From the NCBI GenBank assembly GCA_016711345.1, contig JADJTD010000001.1, forward strand, positions 3,474,001-3,538,000: 64,000 bases of DNA, written 5' to 3'. This DNA comes from Chloracidobacterium sp. Its GTDB lineage: Bacteria > Acidobacteriota > Blastocatellia > Pyrinomonadales > Pyrinomonadaceae. How positions within the stretch are numbered: position 1 is the first letter of the stretch; each line of letters starts with the position of its first letter. The notes beneath the pieces were generated by a model. It saw only the letters and a list, made by a program, of their open reading frames with translations, had not been told where the DNA came from and made no database searches. A program made the position numbers and the translations under genes. Shown one piece after another: positions 60,265-64,000 of this stretch.

Positions 60265-61542
60265 CTAGGTGCCTGTTTCCCAGCTCGTCATGTACTCGAG
60301 CATTTCCGGTGTGAGCTCGTCGATGTTGACGCCCATCGCACGGAGTTTGAGGGAAGCGATCTCCTGATCGACTTCGGGCGGCAGGACGTGGACGCCTGCT
60401 GCGAGGGTTCCTTTGTTCTTAACAAGAAACTCAGCCGACAGAGCCTGATTGGCGAACGACATATCCATCACCGAAGCAGGATGGCCTTCGGCAGCGGCGA
60501 GGTTGATCAGGCGGCCTTCGCCGAGAACGATCACGCTCTTGCCGTCTTTCTTCGAATACTCTTCGACGAACGGACGGCGTGTGTTGACCTCGCTCGACAT
60601 TTCGCGCAGGGCCGTTAGATTCAATTCCAGATCGAAGTGTCCGCTGTTGCAGACGATTGCTCCGTCGCGCATGTGCTCGAAATGTTCACGGTCGATAACG
60701 TGGCGGTTGCCGGTCACGGTGACGAAGAAATCGCCGAGTTTGCAAGCCTCGATCATCGGCATCACGCGGAAGCCGTCCATGACAGCCTCGATCGCTTTGA
60801 TCGGATCGATCTCGCAGACGATAACATTCGAGCCCATACCGCGGGCACGCATTGCAACGCCTTTTCCACACCAGCCGTAGCCTACGACGACGAGATTTTT
60901 TCCGGCGAGCAAAATATTTGTCGCACGAATGATGCCGTCAAGCGTTGATTGGCCCGTGCCGTAGCGGTTGTCAAAGAAATGCTTTGTCTGTGCGTCGTTG
61001 ACCGCGATTGAAGGGAAGGTGAGCACGCCGGCGGCGACCATTGCCTTAAGGCGAACGATACCGGTTGTCGTCTCTTCGGTCGTGCCGATGAGATTGCCGA
61101 TAAGCTCAGGCTTTTCCTTGATCATCGTTGCGACAACGTCAGAGCCGTCATCGATGATGAGATTCGGATTTGTTTCGAGCGCCGCTTTGACGTGGCGGAC
61201 GTAGGTGTCGGTCGATTCGCCCTTATGAGCCATGACCGGGATGCCCCAATCGGCGACGAGCGAAGCCGCGACATCGTCCTGTGTCGAGAGCGGATTCGAA
61301 GCGATAAGCAGCGATTCCGCACCGCCAGCCTGAAGCGTGCGAGCCAGATTTGCCGTCTCGGTCGTGATGTGTGCACATGCGACGAGCTTTACGCCGGTGA
61401 GCGGCTTTTCTTTTTCAAAACGCTCGCGAATGAGGCGGAGAACCGGCATTTCGCGGTCGGCCCATAGAATACGCTGTTTGCCTTGCGGCGCCAGGTTGAT
61501 GTCTTTGATGTCGTGTTGCATTGATGTTCCTGCGTTTGCCAT
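60265..61542 (-). CDS. ahcY: Adenosylhomocysteinase (S-adenosylhomocysteine hydrolase)
   Basis: 425 residues. It hydrolyses S-adenosylhomocysteine to adenosine and homocysteine. NAD-binding Rossmann fold at VVVGYGWCGKGVAMRARGMG (about residue 225). Other family blocks are NPLSTQDDVAA, DDGSDV and GHFDLELN. It lacks the C-terminal Lys-Tyr extension of eukaryotic-type enzymes and ends at TSWETGT, like the shorter archaeal/thermophile form. It is 45 bases downstream of metK on the same strand, placing SAM synthesis and SAH removal together. A repeat hairpin lies between the two. Confidence 0.95.
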   Translation of the reverse strand: MANAGTSMQHDIKDINLAPQGKQRILWADREMPVLRLIRERFEKEKPLTGVKLVACAHITTETANLARTLQAGGAESLLIASNPLSTQDDVAASLVADWGIPVMAHKGESTDTYVRHVKAALETNPNLIIDDGSDVVATMIKEKPELIGNLIGTTEETTTGIVRLKAMVAAGVLTFPSIAVNDAQTKHFFDNRYGTGQSTLDGIIRATNILLAGKNLVVVGYGWCGKGVAMRARGMGSNVIVCEIDPIKAIEAVMDGFRVMPMIEACKLGDFFVTVTGNRHVIDREHFEHMRDGAIVCNSGHFDLELNLTALREMSSEVNTRRPFVEEYSKKDGKSVIVLGEGRLINLAAAEGHPASVMDMSFANQALSAEFLVKNKGTLAAGVHVLPPEVDQEIASLKLRAMGVNIDELTPEMLEYMTSWETGT

Positions 61543-61549
61543 ATATTTT

Positions 61550-61580
61550 TGTCGGAACGCAGGCTGTCAGCCTGCGTGTT
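61550..61580. repeat. REP-like hairpin (GGAACGCAGGC family)
   Basis: ACGCAGGC and GCCTGCGT pair across a 5-base loop between metK and ahcY. The same GTCGGAACGCAGGC...GCCTGCGTG unit is at 39737-39764. It lacks a T-run on the minus strand, so it is not a terminator for metK. Confidence 0.65.
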
Positions 61581-61587
61581 TTTAATC

Positions 61588-62745
61588 TTAAGCCGCTGCT
61601 CCTTTTTCGGCAGCCGATCTCAAGGCCTCGGCCTTGTCAGTCTTTTCCCAAGAGAATTCGTCGTTCACGCGTCCAAAATGTCCAAAGCGAGCCGTCGCCT
61701 TGTAGATAGGGCGGCGAAGGTCGAGCGTTTCGATGATCGCTGCAGGGGTCAAAGTAAAATTCTCACGGACGATGTCTGCGATCCTTTCGTCGTCAATCGT
61801 CCCAGTGCCGTGTGTGTCGATCAAGACCGAAACAGGTTCCGCAACGCCGATAGCGTATGCCAATTGAACCGTGCATTTGTCAGCAAGTCCCGCAGCGACG
61901 ACATTCTTTGCAATGTAACGCGCCATATACGCCGCCGAGCGGTCAACCTTGGTCGGATCCTTACCCGAAAAAGCACCGCCGCCATGCGGAGCGTATCCGC
62001 CATAGGTGTCAACGATGATCTTGCGGCCAGTCAAACCCGCATCTCCCATTGGTCCACCGATGACAAATTTTCCGGTCGGATTAATGTGATACTTCGTGTT
62101 GTCATCGAGAAGTTCAGCGGGGATAACAGGTTTGATAACGTGCTCCATGATGTCAGCACGAATGTCTTCGATGTCGAGGTCAGCAGTCTGCGAAGAGATA
62201 ACCACAGCTTCAACACGAAACGGACGTCCATCGCGATACTCGATCGAAACCTGTGATTTTCCATCGGGCCGCAGATAGGGAACTGTACCGTCGCGACGCA
62301 CCTTCGACAATTGTCTCGTGAGATTGTGAGCCATCTGTATAGGCATCGGCATCAGCTCGGGTGTCTCATTACAAGCAAAGCCAAACATCAAACCCTGATC
62401 TCCAGCACCGCCAGTATCAACTCCTTGCGAAATGTCGGGCGACTGCGTACCGATAGCATCAATGACGCTACAGGTATTTGAGTCGTAACCAAACTCGGCG
62501 TTGTTGTATCCTATCTCTTCGATTGTTTCACGAATGATCTCTTTGTAATTGACTCTTGCCGTTGTCGTGATCTCGCCTGCGACGACTGCCAAGCCTGTCG
62601 TCACCAATGTCTCACAAGCAACTCGTGCCGTAGGGTCCTGAGCAAGGATCGCATCAAGAATGGCATCGCTAACATGGTCCGCAATTTTATCCGGATGGCC
62701 TTCGGTTACCGACTCGGATGTAAATAAAAAATTTCCCTTACTCAA
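61588..62745 (-). CDS. metK: S-adenosylmethionine synthetase
   Basis: 385 residues from a TTG at 62745. The open frame extends to 63045, but the conserved start (SKGNFLFTSESVTEGHPDKIADHVSD) and an AGGAG site 10 bases upstream define the TTG. Motifs: GHPDKIADHVSDAILDA, GAGDQGLMFGFACNET and the P-loop-like GGGAFSGKDPTKVDRSAAY. It makes SAM from methionine and ATP. A well-formed sigma-70 type promoter is present at 62809-62837. No SAM riboswitch is recognised in the leader. Confidence 0.95.
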   Translation of the reverse strand: MSKGNFLFTSESVTEGHPDKIADHVSDAILDAILAQDPTARVACETLVTTGLAVVAGEITTTARVNYKEIIRETIEEIGYNNAEFGYDSNTCSVIDAIGTQSPDISQGVDTGGAGDQGLMFGFACNETPELMPMPIQMAHNLTRQLSKVRRDGTVPYLRPDGKSQVSIEYRDGRPFRVEAVVISSQTADLDIEDIRADIMEHVIKPVIPAELLDDNTKYHINPTGKFVIGGPMGDAGLTGRKIIVDTYGGYAPHGGGAFSGKDPTKVDRSAAYMARYIAKNVVAAGLADKCTVQLAYAIGVAEPVSVLIDTHGTGTIDDERIADIVRENFTLTPAAIIETLDLRRPIYKATARFGHFGRVNDEFSWEKTDKAEALRSAAEKGAAA

Positions 62746-62808
62746 TGTTTCGTAACTCCTTTTATATAGGGTTGTCAAATTAAAATCTGTGCAAATAACA
62801 AAACCATA

Positions 62809-62837
62809 ATGATAACTTTTTACTGATTTTGTGTCAA
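62809..62837 (-). promoter_or_regulatory. Predicted sigma-70 promoter of metK
   Basis: On the minus strand TTGACA (62832-62837) and TATCAT (62809-62814) are separated by exactly 17 bases. Expected transcription starts near 62801, giving a leader of about 55 bases. This is the best consensus promoter in the window. Confidence 0.65.
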
Positions 62838-62950
62838 TTTCAGCATAATGTATGTCTCGATCACAGGGAGCCTGGGGCGATTTGTCTGCTGTCCCAACAC
62901 TTTTTTCGTTGCATCTAATCGTCAGGCGGGCGAAGGGGTGTACGAACACC

Positions 62951-62970
62951 GTTCCACCTTTGGGTGGAAC
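62951..62970. repeat. Perfect hairpin GTTCCACC/GGTGGAAC
   Basis: An 8-bp perfect stem with a 4-base TTTG loop lies about 110 bases upstream of the metK promoter. It resembles the other REP-like hairpins. The rest of 62838-63219 has no gene that I can support. Confidence 0.55.
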
Positions 62971-63219
62971 GCGCAAGTGACCATTCTTATTGCAGTTACA
63001 GCGTTTTTTGGCCTCCGTTCCGCGTTTTTCCCACAAAAAAGACATATTGCGGCACAGAATCCGTAAACCTATCTAGTGCAAAGATTACGGTCGCCGGCTT
63101 GCCGTATTTCTCATTTTCTTAGTGGAACGCTAATCTCTGGATGTCGATTTTTCTACCTAATTTGTCAAATAACAACCCGTATAAGACACAACAATGCACA
63201 CATAAGATAACACGGTTCG

Positions 63220-63657
63220 TTATAAATTGGAATCCGAAACTGAATAACTGGATGAGTTTGCCATTCGTTTTGGATCCACACTGACGCGTACAATGCCAGA
63301 CTGATCTACAAAAAACGAAACAATTTCTACTTTATTTTCAGCGTCAGGGGCGACTTTCTGCGTGACTGATAACTGATAAGTATCAACATCTGCTTCACAT
63401 CGAAACTCAAAGCCGGACGTCATTCCTGTGCCCGGTTTTGAAGAAATCAAGCGACTTTCGAATAGCTCATCAATAGTTCCAAATCGCCCAGCAGATTTCT
63501 TAAACTCTTTTTGTGCGTCCCGAATCGATCTAGTTTCGCCTAACGCCTTTTCTACTACGAACCTTTCGCTCGAAATGCATCCAGGAAGGAGGTAACAGAG
63601 AAGCATCACACTAAGGACGGGTTTAATAATTCCTTTTACTACCATTTCAAATGACAT
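63220..63657 (-). CDS. Putative lipoprotein of unknown function
   Basis: 145 residues with an N-terminal hydrophobic segment and lipobox (VMLLCYLLPGC, Cys at about residue 27). The mature part begins with a helix (EKALGETRSIRDAQKEF) and resembles small pilin-like or DUF-type periplasmic proteins (GRFGTIDELFESRLI). The start ATG at 63657 has no strong ribosome-binding site; an ATG 5 codons in is an alternative. No family is assigned. Confidence 0.65.
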   Translation of the reverse strand: MSFEMVVKGIIKPVLSVMLLCYLLPGCISSERFVVEKALGETRSIRDAQKEFKKSAGRFGTIDELFESRLISSKPGTGMTSGFEFRCEADVDTYQLSVTQKVAPDAENKVEIVSFFVDQSGIVRVSVDPKRMANSSSYSVSDSNL

Positions 63658-63701
63658 GCGTCACGTCTGATAATAGAGATTATGTAATAAACCGCGTGAT
63701 T

Positions 63702-64000
63702 TCAGCCGATTAGCTCCGGCCAGTCATCAACTGGAGTTTCCGTGTTATCCTGAGGGCTTTCAGGCGTGTGAGCTGCTGCTGAAAGGTCGATCACCTTTTG
63801 TTCAACAAATATAGGGCAATCGAGCCTTAAAGCAAGAGCGATTGCATCAGACGGACGGGCGTCGAGCATTACGGCTTCTTCGTTTTTGTCTTTTAGCTCG
63901 ATGCGGGCGTAGAACGTATTTTCTTGCAGGTCCGTAATAACGACACTCTTTGCGGACAATTGGCACTCAATTATGACGTTCCTTAGCAAATCGTGAGTCA
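63702..64000 (-). CDS. Bifunctional nuclease family protein (BFN/DUF151), 5' part outside the window
   Basis: The frame is open to the end of the window; the visible C-terminal 98 residues start THDLLRNVIIE. The BFN pattern is clear: DLLRNVI, ITDLQENTFYARIEL, LDARPSDAIALALRLDCPIFVEQKVID. The C-terminal tail is acidic and extends beyond the domain. Characterised plant relatives have RNase and DNase activity; the bacterial role is unclear. Confidence 0.9.
   Translation of the reverse strand, partial: THDLLRNVIIECQLSAKSVVITDLQENTFYARIELKDKNEEAVMLDARPSDAIALALRLDCPIFVEQKVIDLSAAAHTPESPQDNTETPVDDWPELIG

Noticed and set aside
62746..62810. SAM riboswitch upstream of metK
   Set aside because: The leader is only about 55 bases and I see no SAM-I, SAM-II or SAM-IV core motifs.
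62746..63045. N-terminal extension of MetK to 63045
   Set aside because: The extension contains a REP-like hairpin and the promoter, and the conserved MetK start with an AGGAG site is at the TTG at 62745.

Overview
The window reads as a chromosomal segment of an Acidobacteriota member, most likely class Blastocatellia (Pyrinomonadaceae-like). This is an inference from gene content. The clues are roughly balanced base composition, several Ser/Thr kinases with FHA and zinc-ribbon partners, secreted proteins with repeated 'FRPSTG-WY' blades, small zinc-ribbon proteins of the CPxC...LNFCLxDG type, an FhaA-PBP-RodA-PP2C cluster, and many short palindromic repeats between and inside genes. No rRNA, prophage, transposase or CRISPR array was found. 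One tRNA gene (Lys, CTT) is present.

Layout. 1-2.1 kb: the end of an M16 peptidase and two VOC proteins. 2.3-4.3 kb: a Rad52-like annealing protein divergent from an XRE regulator, with three palindromes between them, then a membrane protein. 4.3-13.3 kb: housekeeping genes (DAHP synthase, ArgRS, FolE, MetRS, TatD, YajQ, polyprenyl synthase, a coiled-coil/HARE-HTH protein). 13.4-23.2 kb: a secreted beta-propeller protein, an FHA-PrsW fusion, tRNA-Lys, a zinc-ribbon/PEGA kinase, two zinc-ribbon membrane proteins and an FHA kinase. 23.2-27.8 kb: YihY, alanine racemase, an acyl-CoA carboxyltransferase and a SpoU methyltransferase. 27.9-34 kb: a minus-strand operon of FhaA-like protein, PBP, RodA/FtsW and PP2C. 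34-39.5 kb: a minor pseudopilin operon.

39.5-40.7 kb is a repeat-rich gap. It holds nine same-orientation GCGTCCC motifs separating fragments of several palindromic repeat families, then an 18-20 bp direct repeat upstream of a third kinase. 40.8-46 kb: that kinase, a second FhaA-like protein, and a MarR-Usp-DUF402 operon. 46-51.4 kb: transaldolase, FAH hydrolase, an Fn3 lipoprotein, HslUV and a class I glutamine amidotransferase. 51.5-56.3 kb: small membrane proteins, RecO, a fused LptF-LptG permease, a DUF3303 protein and a zinc-ribbon membrane protein. 56.6-59.8 kb is an accessory segment: a DUF262/ParB-like protein with a C-terminal HNH nuclease, an AbrB-type protein, a ParD/ParE-like toxin-antitoxin pair and an unknown. 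60-64 kb: AhcY and MetK (the SAM cycle), a lipoprotein and the start of a bifunctional nuclease.

Two themes stand out. First, Ser/Thr phosphorylation is heavily represented: three kinases, four FHA proteins and one PP2C phosphatase, coupled by gene order to cell-wall elongation and, by fusion, to an intramembrane protease. Second, short palindromic and tandem repeats have entered protein-coding sequence in several places (MetRS linker, kinase linker, C-termini of the M16 peptidase and TatD, signal peptide of a lipoprotein), which suggests active small-repeat spread tolerated in linkers and ends. No single large undescribed system can be proven from the sequence; the best candidates are the GCGTCCC-punctuated array, the coding-embedded palindromes and the lone DUF262-HNH gene.
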